Source of the DNA: Candidatus Poribacteria bacterium
GTDB taxonomy: Bacteria > Poribacteria > WGA-4E > WGA-3G
Direction: 5' to 3'
DNA length: 64,000 bases
NCBI GenBank assembly: GCA_009841255.1
Contig: VXMD01000008.1
Span: forward strand, 125,445-189,444
Below the pieces are notes generated by a model. It made no database searches. It saw only the letters and a program-made list of their open reading frames with translations, and was not told the DNA's origin. The position numbers and the translations under genes are program-made. Of the stretch, positions 36,069 to 45,198 are shown piece by piece (position 1 is the first letter of the stretch; every line of letters begins with the position of its first letter).

Positions 36069-36200
36069 AGCAATACAACTGCTCTTGTAGTGGATGGTGT
36101 TGCGGAGGGCCGTCAAGGGGAATTGGCGAGATAATTGGACCCTTGCGATCTTTCCGTGAACCGCGATAGACCTAAGTCTAAAAGCTTGGGTCTGTCATTT
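36069..36200 (+). ncRNA. Candidate structured small RNA upstream of mutS
   Basis: No gene is present. After a possible promoter the sequence folds as GCGG (36102-36105)/CCGC (36161-36164) enclosing CAAGGG (36114-36119)/CCCTTG (36140-36145) with an inner AATT/AATT pair, preceded by GGAGCA/TGCTC. It is followed by a hairpin AGACCTAAG/CTTGGGTCT (36168-36193) and GTCATTTTCTT, which looks like a terminator. The class is not recognised. Confidence 0.35.
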
Positions 36201-36370
36201 TCTTACACTATATCCCCCCAAGTGTGAAATTTTTAGAGTAACCTTCCGATCAACATTAGAAGAAACCCTCCAAAACCCGGTCATAGTATGAGTTTGCAAC
36301 CTTCTCCAGAAACCACCACATTCAAGATTTACGCTGAATACTCTGGAACGCGTTTTAGCTTCTTCTGGCA

Positions 36371-36396
36371 ACTGGTAACTGACAACTGAAAACTAT
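36371..36396. repeat. Degenerate ACTGACA heptamer repeats
   Basis: ACTGGTAACTGACAACTGAA, seven-base units of the same family as at 14303, 22488 and 26640, lies directly before the mutS promoter. Confidence 0.55.
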
Positions 36397-36403
36397 AAAT
36401 GAT

Positions 36404-36432
36404 TTGACATAAACGCCCGAATGTGCTATGAT
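36404..36432 (+). promoter_or_regulatory. mutS promoter
   Basis: TTGACA, 17-base spacer ending TGC, TATGAT; an extended -10 of the kind seen elsewhere in the window, 60 bases before the mutS ATG. Confidence 0.8.
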
Positions 36433-36492
36433 AGTAGAAATTGACCTTTCATCCAAAAAACAGCCACGTACATGAGAACCAAGGGAAACGAT

Positions 36493-39180
36493 ATGCCACG
36501 TTCAAAACCGTCCGATCTGTCAATGATGGAGCTTTATAAACACGTAAAAAAACAGCACGAAGACGCCATACTCCTGTGTCGAGTCGGCGATTTCTATGAA
36601 GCCTTCTTTGAAGACGCCGAACTCATTGCCCGCCTGCTTGAGATCGCCTTGACAGCGCGAAGTCATAAGAACCAAAAATCCCCGCCGCCACCGATGGCAG
36701 GTATCCCGCACCACGCACTCGACTCCTATCTCTACAAACTCGTCAAAGCCGGACATAAGGTCGCCATTTTAGAGCAGACCGAGGACGCAAAACTCGCACG
36801 AGACGAAAATCGGCTCGTCAAACGCGATGTCGTCCGGATCGTTACACCCGGCACTGTGACCGACCCAAAAGTGCTGGAGCATAAGGTGAACAATTACATC
36901 GTCTCGATCTATCTCAACAAAGACACTTACGGTGTCGCTGTTGCGGATCTCTCCACCGGCGAATTTCTGGTAACCGAACTCACAGACCCTTCACGTCTCT
37001 GGGCGGAGATCCATCGCTTTTCCCCAAAAGAGTGTCTCTTTGCCGATACCTTTGAAGATGAGGAGATGTTTGATCGTCTTAAAACCGAACTCAAGGCGAC
37101 GCTCAATTATCTGCCCGATTGGCGGTTTGAAGTGGATACCGCTCGGACGGAACTTCTCGAACATTTCCAAACGATTTCGCTCGATGGATTCGGGTGCGAA
37201 CACCTGCCGACGGCTATCTCTGCCGCCGGTGCACTCATCTATTACCTCAACGAAACGCAGAAACAGGAAGTCGAACACATCGTCTCCCTTCACACCTATA
37301 CACTCTCAGATTTCATGGTGCTGGATGCCGATACACAACGCAACCTTGAACTGACAGCCTCCATTCGCGACGGTTCCACGAAAGGCACGCTCCTTGAAGT
37401 CCTTGATGAGACGGTAACAGCGATGGGTGGCAGGAAAATGCGTCAGTGTCTCTTACAACCCCTGCTCGATGAGAAAGGGATCGCGGAACGCCTCGGTGCA
37501 GTTGACGAACTCAAAACCCAGATTAACTTACAAGAGGAGTTACGGGATGCACTCGGACAGATGTATGATATCGAGCGTCTCATTTCGCGGATCAGTCTCG
37601 GTTCCGTGAACGGACGCGACCTGCATTCGCTCAAGGACTCCCTTCATCTGATCCCTGATGTTAAGGCGCAGCTCCAAAACTGCGGTAGTGCCTTGTTGGT
37701 ATCCCTTAATGATACTTTAGATCCGCTTCCAGACTTGGTTACGTTGATTGAACACGGCATCCATCCGAACCCACCCGTGACGATCCGTGAAGGCGGCATC
37801 ATAAATGACGGTTATAGTGAGGAACTCGATGAACTTCGGCAGATTGTAGGGCAGGGAAAAGACTGGATAGCCGCTATGCAGGAGGAGGAGCGCAAACGCA
37901 GCGGTATCCAATCCTTGAAGGTCGGATTCAACCAGGTCTTCGGTTATTATATCGACGTAACGAAACCGAATCTGCACATGGTGCCTGAGCATTACATCCG
38001 TAAACAGACACTCCGGAACTCCGAACGCTTCATCACTCCTGAACTCAAGGAGCAGGAGGCGAAGGTCCTCAACGCCGAGGATCGGATACAGGACTTGGAA
38101 TATGAACTCTTCTGTCAGATCCGCGAGAGTGTCTCGAAATGGACGGAGGTTATTCAAAAAATCGCCGCGGCACTCGCCATGACGGATGTGCTTGCCAACT
38201 TCGCGTATGTCGCCTCGAAATACAACTATGTGAAGCCGACCGTCGCCGCAGTAGACGAAATCGTTATCCGGGATGGCAGGCATCCGGTCGTCGAGCAACT
38301 GTTCACGCAAGAGGGGTTTGTGCCCAACGATACGCTCCTCAACTGTGATGATGAACAGTTACATATCATCACGGGACCGAACATGAGCGGCAAGAGTACG
38401 TATCTGCGTCAGACGGCACTCATCGTTCTGATGGCACAGATCGGGTGTTTTGTGCCTGCCGCTGCTGCGAAGATCGGCTTGGTAGACCGGATTTTCACAC
38501 GGGTCGGTGCATCGGATAACCTCGTGATGGGACAGAGCACTTTCCTCGTTGAGATGAACGAGACGGCGAATATCCTCAACAACGCTACCCGCAATAGCCT
38601 CGTCATCTTTGATGAGGTCGGACGCGGCACCAGCACGTTTGATGGACTCAGTATCGCGTGGGCGGTTTCGGAGTATCTCTTGGATGAAAAGCGGATGGGC
38701 GCGAAAACGCTCTTCGCAACGCACTATCACGAGTTGGTGGAACTTGCTGACAAATACAAACGCGCCAAGAACTACAATGTCGCCGTTCATGAAGATGGAC
38801 AGAAGGTAACCTTCCTCCGAAAAGTCGTCCCGGGGGGCGCAGACCAAAGCTACGGTATCCACGTCGCACGACTCGCCGGACTTCCCCAAGTCGTGATTAC
38901 ACGCGCCCAGCAGATACTTGAGGTGCTTGAGCAGCACAACCTCAGTGTTGAAGCGGACGGAGCGACGGGTCAGTCACCGAAAACACATCCGACACTGCCG
39001 AAACCGCGTCGCCGCGTCTCCCGAAAAACGCTGCAGAACGATTCCCTACAGATGGCACTCTTTACACCGAAGACGCATCCACTCGTCGAAGAGATCCGAC
39101 GGTTGGAACTCACGCAGGTAACCCCTTTGGATGCAGTGAATATTCTCTATGATTTGAAGGCGAAGGCGGAGGAATCTTAG
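36493..39180 (+). CDS. mutS: DNA mismatch repair protein MutS
   Basis: ATG 36493 is preferred because AAGGGA lies 6 bases upstream; the frame could also start at 36472. The 895-residue protein is a complete MutS. The mismatch-reading domain has the expected Phe and Glu region (LLCRVGDFYEAFFEDA). The clamp and lever domains follow, and the ATPase domain has Walker A GPNMSGKST at about 628-636, a DEVGRGTSTFDG signature and the THYHEL segment. The C-terminus reads NILYDLKAKAEES. It recognises base mismatches and recruits MutL. mtaB is convergent, with 2 bases between the stop codons. Confidence 0.98.
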   Translation: MPRSKPSDLSMMELYKHVKKQHEDAILLCRVGDFYEAFFEDAELIARLLEIALTARSHKNQKSPPPPMAGIPHHALDSYLYKLVKAGHKVAILEQTEDAKLARDENRLVKRDVVRIVTPGTVTDPKVLEHKVNNYIVSIYLNKDTYGVAVADLSTGEFLVTELTDPSRLWAEIHRFSPKECLFADTFEDEEMFDRLKTELKATLNYLPDWRFEVDTARTELLEHFQTISLDGFGCEHLPTAISAAGALIYYLNETQKQEVEHIVSLHTYTLSDFMVLDADTQRNLELTASIRDGSTKGTLLEVLDETVTAMGGRKMRQCLLQPLLDEKGIAERLGAVDELKTQINLQEELRDALGQMYDIERLISRISLGSVNGRDLHSLKDSLHLIPDVKAQLQNCGSALLVSLNDTLDPLPDLVTLIEHGIHPNPPVTIREGGIINDGYSEELDELRQIVGQGKDWIAAMQEEERKRSGIQSLKVGFNQVFGYYIDVTKPNLHMVPEHYIRKQTLRNSERFITPELKEQEAKVLNAEDRIQDLEYELFCQIRESVSKWTEVIQKIAAALAMTDVLANFAYVASKYNYVKPTVAAVDEIVIRDGRHPVVEQLFTQEGFVPNDTLLNCDDEQLHIITGPNMSGKSTYLRQTALIVLMAQIGCFVPAAAAKIGLVDRIFTRVGASDNLVMGQSTFLVEMNETANILNNATRNSLVIFDEVGRGTSTFDGLSIAWAVSEYLLDEKRMGAKTLFATHYHELVELADKYKRAKNYNVAVHEDGQKVTFLRKVVPGGADQSYGIHVARLAGLPQVVITRAQQILEVLEQHNLSVEADGATGQSPKTHPTLPKPRRRVSRKTLQNDSLQMALFTPKTHPLVEEIRRLELTQVTPLDAVNILYDLKAKAEES

Positions 39181-39182
39181 GG

Positions 39183-40538
39183 TCAGGCGGCAGCGATGCA
39201 ATCCCCTTCTAACGCACCGAGCGTAACGCGCTGAATCTGATTGATCGCACTCTCTGGGGCGTCCACGAGGACACGGAGATAGTTGTCGGTAAAGCCTGCG
39301 AGATGGTTGTTTTCCCCTTCTCTGCTCGCTTCGATGAGCACTTTTTTCTCCTTGCCAAGCATCCGTTGTCGAAACGCCGTGTTCAGGCGTTCACCGAGCG
39401 CAATCATCCTTTGACTGCGTGCCGCAGAGACGTGTGGTGAGACTTGGTCCGGATAGGTCGCCGCAGGTGTGCCTTTTCGCGGGGAGTAGCGGAACACATG
39501 CAATTGACTGAATCCGATCTCCTCGACGAATTGACAGGATTCCTCAAAATGGACATCCGTTTCACCGGGAAACCCGACCATAATGTCGGTGGTAATCCCG
39601 ACATCGTCGCCAAAGACGCGTCGTAAGTTCTCAACGAGATGTGCGAACTCTGCCGTGGTGTAACGCCGACGCATCTGCCGTAACACCGCATCTGAACCGG
39701 CTTGGAGGGGGAGATGGAAATGCGGCATGCATTTTGGAAGTGCCGCCATCCGTTCACCGAGGGTATCTGGAAAATACATCGGTTCGATCGAACTAAAACG
39801 GATACGTTCGATGCCTTCGATGTCGTGGATATGCGCTAAGATGTCGGCGATGTCTTTTTCTCTCCCGGTGTCCACGCCGTAAGCACCGAGATGTACGCCC
39901 GTAATAACGACCTCTTTGATACCGCTGTCAGCGATCCGACGGGCTTCATCGGCGATGTCGTCGAGGGGACGACTTGTCATTCTGCCGCGCACGTATGGGA
40001 TAATGCAGTAGGTACAAAAGGCACTGCATCCGTCTTGCACCTTGATGAGCGCACGCGTGCGTTTGCCGGCGTCGCTGACCCCTTTGCTAAAGCGTGCGTG
40101 TTCACGAATGGCATCGTGTTGAACGGGTTCTATGGCGAGGAGTGGGTTAGGCGTGTCAGCCACCTCTACCGTCGGAGATGAAGTTTCGGTATGCAAGACA
40201 TCGAGGTACTGCTGAAAATCCGCCTTTTCCCGGTTACCGAAAACGAACGTCACGCCGGGTATCTCTTCAATCGCCTCACGGTCGCTTTCCGCATAGCAAC
40301 CTGTAACGAGCACTTTTGCGTTCGGGTGCTTGCGAATCGCTCTCCGAATGACTTGCCGTGCTTTCTGGTCGGCGGTGTTCGTTACGGTGCATGTATTGAT
40401 GAGATAGAGGTCAGTCTGCTGTTGCGCGGTCTCATTGTCGACAATCGTATATCCGTTGCGTCGAAGTGTCTCGCGCATGGATTGCGTATCGTATTGATTG
40501 ACCTTACAGCCCATCGTAATCAGTTTTGCGGTTTTCAT
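39183..40538 (-). CDS. mtaB: tRNA (N6-threonylcarbamoyladenosine-37) methylthiotransferase MtaB
   Basis: From ATG 40538 the protein has 451 residues; a TTG at 40574 would add 12. It has the three MTTase-domain Cys (11 in MGCKVNQYD, 50 in INTCTV, 81 in TGCYAE), a radical SAM triad C-x3-C-x2-C at 171-178 (GCSAFCTYC), and a C-terminal TRAM-like segment. The CKVNQYD form at the first Cys marks the MtaB branch rather than MiaB or RimO. It converts t6A to ms2t6A at position 37 of tRNAs reading ANN codons, using two Fe-S clusters and S-adenosylmethionine. Confidence 0.94.
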   Translation of the reverse strand: MKTAKLITMGCKVNQYDTQSMRETLRRNGYTIVDNETAQQQTDLYLINTCTVTNTADQKARQVIRRAIRKHPNAKVLVTGCYAESDREAIEEIPGVTFVFGNREKADFQQYLDVLHTETSSPTVEVADTPNPLLAIEPVQHDAIREHARFSKGVSDAGKRTRALIKVQDGCSAFCTYCIIPYVRGRMTSRPLDDIADEARRIADSGIKEVVITGVHLGAYGVDTGREKDIADILAHIHDIEGIERIRFSSIEPMYFPDTLGERMAALPKCMPHFHLPLQAGSDAVLRQMRRRYTTAEFAHLVENLRRVFGDDVGITTDIMVGFPGETDVHFEESCQFVEEIGFSQLHVFRYSPRKGTPAATYPDQVSPHVSAARSQRMIALGERLNTAFRQRMLGKEKKVLIEASREGENNHLAGFTDNYLRVLVDAPESAINQIQRVTLGALEGDCIAAA

Positions 40539-40574
40539 ACTTTTTTTAATGATGGGTATTTCTGCGGATTTCAA

Positions 40575-40891
40575 TAAGGTTTTTCAAGCACTTTCTCACC
40601 CGGGGTTCCCACCCGTTACTGGGAAGGGGAGACGGGGTGCTATGTCTATAAATAGATGGAAACTTATGTTATCTATTGAATGATTTTCTGGTTTGCCAGT
40701 AAATATTATACCTAATTTTCACCCGAATTGCAAGTTTCAATAATTATCGGTTATCAGTTTTCAGGCATCGGTTAAGGGAGTTCGATTTGACAAACACCTC
40801 TTTAACTTTAACCATCAACTCGTGCCTTAACAATTCTATCAATGTGTGAGTTGATGGTTAAAACCGAAGACCGACAACCGATAACCATCTA
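40575..40891. repeat. Repeat-rich intergenic region with a perfect 15-bp inverted repeat
   Basis: No gene is seen. It carries the ACCCGTTACTGGGAAGGG repeat (40611-40628) joined to a GGGGTGCTATGTCTATA tail. It also has a perfect inverted repeat TTTAACCATCAACTC (40807-40821)/GAGTTGATGGTTAAA (40848-40862) with a 26-base loop. GGTTATCAG-type heptamers lie at 40741-40762 and 40868-40888. Confidence 0.65.
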
Positions 40892-41863
40892 TTATGATAA
40901 ATCGACCGTTTTGCCCGTCCGTGCGCATTCGTAGATAGCCATGTTGAGAGCAACCGAACGCCTACCTTCATAGCCGTCAACTGCCGGTGAACCCCCGTCA
41001 TTGATGACTTGGAGCGCGTCCTCAATGACGTTATTCGGATACGGCGGAAGTTCGATGTCGGGTTCAGCGTCATCGACGAACTCCCACATCTCCGGTCCAA
41101 GACCGACGATGCCTTTTTCGCCGTGAACGTGGATCATTGAGACGCTGCTCCCCGGGAAGGTCGTCGTCGTCAGGACGTGTCCGAGCGCACCGTTTTCAAA
41201 TTCAAGGATCGCCGAGGTCATGTCCTCGGTTTCACAATTTTCGTGATCGTAGACGTCGAAGTGCGCACCGATAACACGTTTGACGGGACCCATGAACCAG
41301 AGCATCAGATCGATGTAATGCACGCCTTGATTCATGATAGAGCCGCCACCATCGAGTGCCCACGTGCCGTGCCAACCGACGTAGTAGCTATCCGGACGTT
41401 TCCACTTCATGCGGAGTTCGCAGAGGAGTGGTCTCCCGAGAGCACCCGTTGCGAGTACGTGCTGAATCTGACGATTATGTGTGCCGTAGCGTTCACCGAA
41501 GTCGACAAGTAACTTGACATCGTTGTCTTCGCAGGTTTTGATGAGAGAATTGCAATTTTCAACGCTGACGTCCATCGGTTTCGTGGTGATGACGTGTTTA
41601 CCGCGGCGTGCGGCTTCTTCCCCGAATTTTCCGTGGAGTCCGCTCGGTGTCATAATCATTGCCACGTCGATGTCGTCGCGATCGAACATCTCAAGCGCAT
41701 CATCGTGGCTTTCGCAACCGAAGTTTTCTTCAGCCGACGCGCGCCGTTCTTCGACGAGGTCCGCCACAGCGACGAGGTCCGCACCGTCTGTCTCGTGGAT
41801 CATACGGGAGCGATTCATGCCCATACCTAAACCGACAACGCCAAAACGTAGAGTAGTAGCCAT
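40892..41863 (-). CDS. Gfo/Idh/MocA family oxidoreductase
   Basis: The 323-residue protein has an N-terminal Rossmann fold with VVGLGMGMNRSRMI (GxGxxx nucleotide loop) and the family Lys in ITTKPMDVS near residue 97. A C-terminal alpha/beta sheet domain carries GGGSIMNQGVHYIDLMLWFM, the usual G-x-x-x-D/N-x-G-x-H-x-x-D segment with the catalytic His. Members oxidise or rearrange sugars and cyclitols with NAD(P). The substrate is not evident. It is divergent from the VCBS/ASPIC gene, 60 bases away, and GGAGA precedes the ATG. Confidence 0.93.
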   Translation of the reverse strand: MATTLRFGVVGLGMGMNRSRMIHETDGADLVAVADLVEERRASAEENFGCESHDDALEMFDRDDIDVAMIMTPSGLHGKFGEEAARRGKHVITTKPMDVSVENCNSLIKTCEDNDVKLLVDFGERYGTHNRQIQHVLATGALGRPLLCELRMKWKRPDSYYVGWHGTWALDGGGSIMNQGVHYIDLMLWFMGPVKRVIGAHFDVYDHENCETEDMTSAILEFENGALGHVLTTTTFPGSSVSMIHVHGEKGIVGLGPEMWEFVDDAEPDIELPPYPNNVIEDALQVINDGGSPAVDGYEGRRSVALNMAIYECARTGKTVDLS

Positions 41864-41923
41864 TAGAAAATCTCCTTTATAGTTATCAGTTAACTGAAAA
41901 CCATTATACCATATACACAGACG

Positions 41924-43597
41924 ATGCGTTACAAAAAATTGACGATACCCACAATCGGTTTTGCTATTTTCTTTTTTAGCTTGCCCGTTGTGCTAAAGTC
42001 TTCATTCGCACAAACCGTTTCTCCACGAAATCAGGATATACGTTTCACCGATGTAACAGCGGAACTCGGCATCGAATTTCAGCATGTGAACGGTGAGAGT
42101 GGCAGAAAGTACTTTATTGAACCGATCGGCAGCGGCGTTGCCCTCTTCGATTTTGACAATGACGGAGATTTAGATCTCTATTTCGTCAACGGTGGTGATT
42201 TACCCGGAATGACCTCATCAATTCCGCCGACAAACCGTTTTTACCGCAATGATGGCGGCACGTTCGTTGATATAACGGATGCGGCTTCTGTCGGTGATAC
42301 CCACTACGGGTTGGGGTGTTGTGTCGGGGATTACAACAACGACGGTTTCACGGATCTCTACGTGACGAACTACGGTCCGAATGTGCTGTATCGCAACAAT
42401 GGGGACGGGACTTTTACGGATGTCGCTGACGCTGCTGGCGTTGATGGCGATCAATTCAGTAGTGGGTGTGCCTTTGTAGATGTTGATGCCGATGGGTACC
42501 TGGATCTTTATGTTGTCAACTATGTTCAGTTCGATCCAGATACGAATCCAGAATGCACTCGACAAGGGATTCGGACGTATTGCACGCCAGAAGCGTTCCC
42601 CGGTGCTGCCGATGTGTTCTACCGCAACAACGGCGATGGCACTTTCACGGATGTCTCAGAGAAGATAGGCGTCGGCACAGCGAGTGGAAAGGGATTGGGC
42701 GTTGTCTGTGGTGATGTGGATAACGATGGAGATGTCGATATTTTCGTTGCGAACGATACCACCCCGAATTTTCTTTATCTCAACCGACGAAACGGCGTTG
42801 AGATGACAGAGGACGCACTCTTCGCAGGCGTTGCGCTCAGCGAGGAAGGACGTGCCTATAGCGGGATGGGCGCGAATCTCGGTGATTTTGACAACGACGG
42901 CTATCTCGATATCGTGATTACGAATTTTCAGGATCAGACGAATAGTCTTTACCACAATGCCCAGAGTGGATTCTTTACCGAGATGAGTTTCGCCAAGGGG
43001 ATCGGTGAGCGGAGTCTTCCGTATTTGGCGTGGGGTGTCGATTTCATCGATGTTAACAATGACGGTTGGTTGGATCTGTTTATTGCCAACGGCCACCTTG
43101 ACGACAATATCGCAGAGATTGATCCGATTGGCACGTATGCCCAGCCGAATCAACTTTTCCTGAACCATCGGGGTATCCGTTTTTCGGAAAACCCTGACGC
43201 GGCGATCGCACAGCAAAGAGTAAGTCGAGGCACTGCTTTCGGCGATATAGATAACGACGGTGATATTGACATTGTCATCTCCAACCTCAAACACGCACCG
43301 ACCGTTTTGCGGAACGACGGTGGCAACACCTCGCAGTGGTTGACCGTCAAGCTCATCGGAACCCATTGCAACCGAGATGCGATTGGGGTACGAGTGACCG
43401 TTGTTTCCAGGGGATTGACGCAGATGCGTGAGGTCAAAAGCGGTTCCGGCTACCTCAGCCAAAATGATCTCCGTTTACATTTCGGGTTAGCGGACGCAAC
43501 GCGGATTGATACGCTGACAGTGCAGTGGCTCTGCGGCAACGTTCAAACTTTACAGAACGTTGAAACGAATCAAGTACTTATTATCTCAGAAAATTAG
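41924..43597 (+). CDS. Secreted FG-GAP/VCBS repeat protein with ASPIC/UnbV C-terminal domain
   Basis: The 557-residue exported protein has a signal peptide ending SSFA-QT. It carries many Asp-rich calcium loops of the form D-x-D-N-D-G-D-x-D-L-Y (DFDNDGDLDLYFVNGG, DYNNDGFTDLYVTNYG, DVDNDGDVDIFVAND, DIDNDGDIDIVISN), which build a seven-bladed integrin-like propeller. The last 90 residues (VKLIGTHCNRDAIGVRVTVV, REVKSGSGYLSQNDLRLHFG) form the ASPIC/UnbV domain found in CRTAC1-like proteins. It is a typical surface adhesion-like protein of Planctomycetes and Poribacteria; the ligand is unknown. Confidence 0.92.
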   Translation: MRYKKLTIPTIGFAIFFFSLPVVLKSSFAQTVSPRNQDIRFTDVTAELGIEFQHVNGESGRKYFIEPIGSGVALFDFDNDGDLDLYFVNGGDLPGMTSSIPPTNRFYRNDGGTFVDITDAASVGDTHYGLGCCVGDYNNDGFTDLYVTNYGPNVLYRNNGDGTFTDVADAAGVDGDQFSSGCAFVDVDADGYLDLYVVNYVQFDPDTNPECTRQGIRTYCTPEAFPGAADVFYRNNGDGTFTDVSEKIGVGTASGKGLGVVCGDVDNDGDVDIFVANDTTPNFLYLNRRNGVEMTEDALFAGVALSEEGRAYSGMGANLGDFDNDGYLDIVITNFQDQTNSLYHNAQSGFFTEMSFAKGIGERSLPYLAWGVDFIDVNNDGWLDLFIANGHLDDNIAEIDPIGTYAQPNQLFLNHRGIRFSENPDAAIAQQRVSRGTAFGDIDNDGDIDIVISNLKHAPTVLRNDGGNTSQWLTVKLIGTHCNRDAIGVRVTVVSRGLTQMREVKSGSGYLSQNDLRLHFGLADATRIDTLTVQWLCGNVQTLQNVETNQVLIISEN

Positions 43598-43606
43598 TGC
43601 TATCTC

Positions 43607-43638
43607 TTCTGTAGGAGCGATCTCCCGATCGCGATTCC
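43607..43638. repeat. Copy of the GTAGGAG hairpin repeat
   Basis: TTCTGTAGGA-GCGATC-TCCC-GATCGC-GATTCC, the clearest copy of the family, lies 10 bases after the VCBS/ASPIC gene and may act as its terminator. Confidence 0.75.
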
Positions 43639-43763
43639 TTCTTTTCCATTTTTAATTTTATTTTCTTATTGTGGTATACTGTTCAAACCAGTTTGGGTGG
43701 CACTGCAAACCGTCTGTCACCCTCCCACCTTCGCAGGGGGATAAATGGACTGGAGACTGGTAA

Positions 43764-44030
43764 ATGCAAATGGATGTGTTGGAAGAACTTAAAGCGCGTG
43801 ACGAACGTATTGAAAGATTAGAACGCGCGCTTTTGTTAGTATTAAGTTTGAACGTCGGAAATCACCTCGATAAGTCTTCGAAGAACTGTTTTAGCCATGT
43901 TCAATCTTTTGCGGTGGAGCAGGTGGAGACCCTTGTTGCCGAGTCTGGAAGCACGGAGCAAGTCATTGAAGCATTGCTTGACATCACTGAGAGACGTTAT
44001 CGTGCTGAACTCGATGTATTGGGTCGGTAA
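43764..44030 (+). CDS. Hypothetical 88-residue helical protein
   Basis: GGAG lies 9 bases before the ATG. The product begins with a charged coiled coil (MQMDVLEELKARDERIERLE), continues with RALLLVLSLNVGNHL, which is hydrophobic but short, and ends in an amphipathic helix (IEALLDITERRYRAELDVLG). Not recognised. It stands alone before a hairpin-rich gap. Confidence 0.55.
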   Translation: MQMDVLEELKARDERIERLERALLLVLSLNVGNHLDKSSKNCFSHVQSFAVEQVETLVAESGSTEQVIEALLDITERRYRAELDVLGR

Positions 44031-44092
44031 TCCTGTAGGCACAGCATATCGTAGTGAAGTGAAGGTGCTTCATTATTTGTGCCATCTCTGTA

Positions 44093-44257
44093 CCGCAAAC
44101 TGTTAGTTTGCGGAGCACAACCGTAGTCTAACGGATCCCGCTACCCAAAGACACAATCTAACAGATTGTGCTACAAAGAGAATTCAGTTGGGTGACTTTT
44201 GCGAACCAAAGCGATGATTTATGGACCATCATCAGTTAGGTATTTTACAATGAATCG
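44093..44257. repeat. Cluster of three GTAG-associated hairpins
   Basis: CCGCAAA-CTGTTAG-TTTGCGG (44093-44113) and CACAAT-CTAACAG-ATTGTG (44152-44170) have unrelated stems but the same loop (CTAACAG, once in each orientation). Each is next to GTAC or CTAC. A third unit, TTACAATGAATCGCGCTACC TACGAC, lies at 44235-44260 next to the stop of the PhyH gene. Confidence 0.65.
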
Positions 44258-44263
44258 CGCTAC

Positions 44264-45178
44264 CTACGACGTTGCGTAATCGTCCGGATTGTTCTTGCGC
44301 CAGTTCGGGAGATAGCCTTCTTTGTGCCCGAAGCCGTAGGAGGGTCCGATCTGATTGATGCTCGACCAGGGCCACGCTTGCCCGCCGATGAGACGAAAAT
44401 CCGCGCCTTTACCGCAGAGCCAATAGAACATGTGTGCCACGTATCTCGCTACGCCGTGTCCGCCATATTCGGCAGCCTGAAAGTCGAATTCGGGTTCTGC
44501 TTTCCAATCCCGTGTCGGTGGGACCGTCCGCCAATAACTGTACTTCAGCATGTGGCGCAGCCCTTCCGCTGTGGACTCCCCGCGTCGATGGAGGATGCTT
44601 TGCGAATGAATAACGAAGGAGCCCGCCGGTCCTTCGCTTGAAACCCCTTTCTGCGCTATATCTCGACTTGTGGAACGGATGTGTGAGCCGGGCAGAAGTT
44701 CCGTCGGACCCAATTCCAACGGTGTATCCTGTGGGAAGTAAAAGACCTCCACGAAATTGGTTTCGGGTCCAAAAACGTGATCGGCATCGTGGTGCCATCC
44801 CTGTGCGGGCATCGGACACTCAACCCGATGGTTGCTGACTAACACCGGTAACCCGACATCCTTACCGAGCAATGAGCGTAATGCGCCAGCGAGTTCACGA
44901 TTCAGCAGGACATGCTCAATATACCAATCCTCAAGCAGAATCGAGCTGGGTTCATGCGTATCCCGCATCCGCTCTAAATCGCCGTGTGTCATCCCATCGG
45001 GCATGAAACACGGATTTATCGGCAGATCACCGTTGAGATAATCGCACGTCCGTTGATTAATCTCGTCAGGAACGACCCCTTGGAGTTGCAGGTAGCCATC
45101 CCGACAATACTGCAGCACCTCTGTATCGGTGAGCGTCGGTTCACAATCAAAGGTACGGTTTACTTCATCGTATTTCAT
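44264..45178 (-). CDS. PhyH-family oxygenase, canonical HxD site (end of nucleoside-phosphorylase operon)
   Basis: From ATG 45178 (GAGGGA upstream) the protein has 304 residues. It keeps the full Fe(II)/2-oxoglutarate set: His129 and Asp131 in GWHHDADHV, LLPGSH near 161-166, distal His197 in SILHRRGE and Arg208. The C-terminal 60 residues (HMFYWLCGKGADFRLIGGQA and following) extend beyond the usual core. It is the last gene of a four-gene minus-strand operon: PhyH-like protein, nucleoside phosphorylase, GNAT, this gene. The gap to the GNAT stop is 20 bases. Substrate unknown; the neighbours suggest a nucleoside or its derivative. Confidence 0.9.
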   Translation of the reverse strand: MKYDEVNRTFDCEPTLTDTEVLQYCRDGYLQLQGVVPDEINQRTCDYLNGDLPINPCFMPDGMTHGDLERMRDTHEPSSILLEDWYIEHVLLNRELAGALRSLLGKDVGLPVLVSNHRVECPMPAQGWHHDADHVFGPETNFVEVFYFPQDTPLELGPTELLPGSHIRSTSRDIAQKGVSSEGPAGSFVIHSQSILHRRGESTAEGLRHMLKYSYWRTVPPTRDWKAEPEFDFQAAEYGGHGVARYVAHMFYWLCGKGADFRLIGGQAWPWSSINQIGPSYGFGHKEGYLPNWRKNNPDDYATS

Positions 45179-45198
45179 CTGTGATTCCCTCACACTTC

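Noticed and set aside
36300-36400. tRNA gene in the mutS upstream region
   Set aside because: No cloverleaf, no GTTCRA T-loop or CCA-type end is present. No tRNA was found anywhere in the window.
42656-43462. 268-codon minus-strand frame inside the VCBS/ASPIC gene
   Set aside because: It is antisense to Asp-rich repeats, which produce long open antisense frames; no independent evidence.
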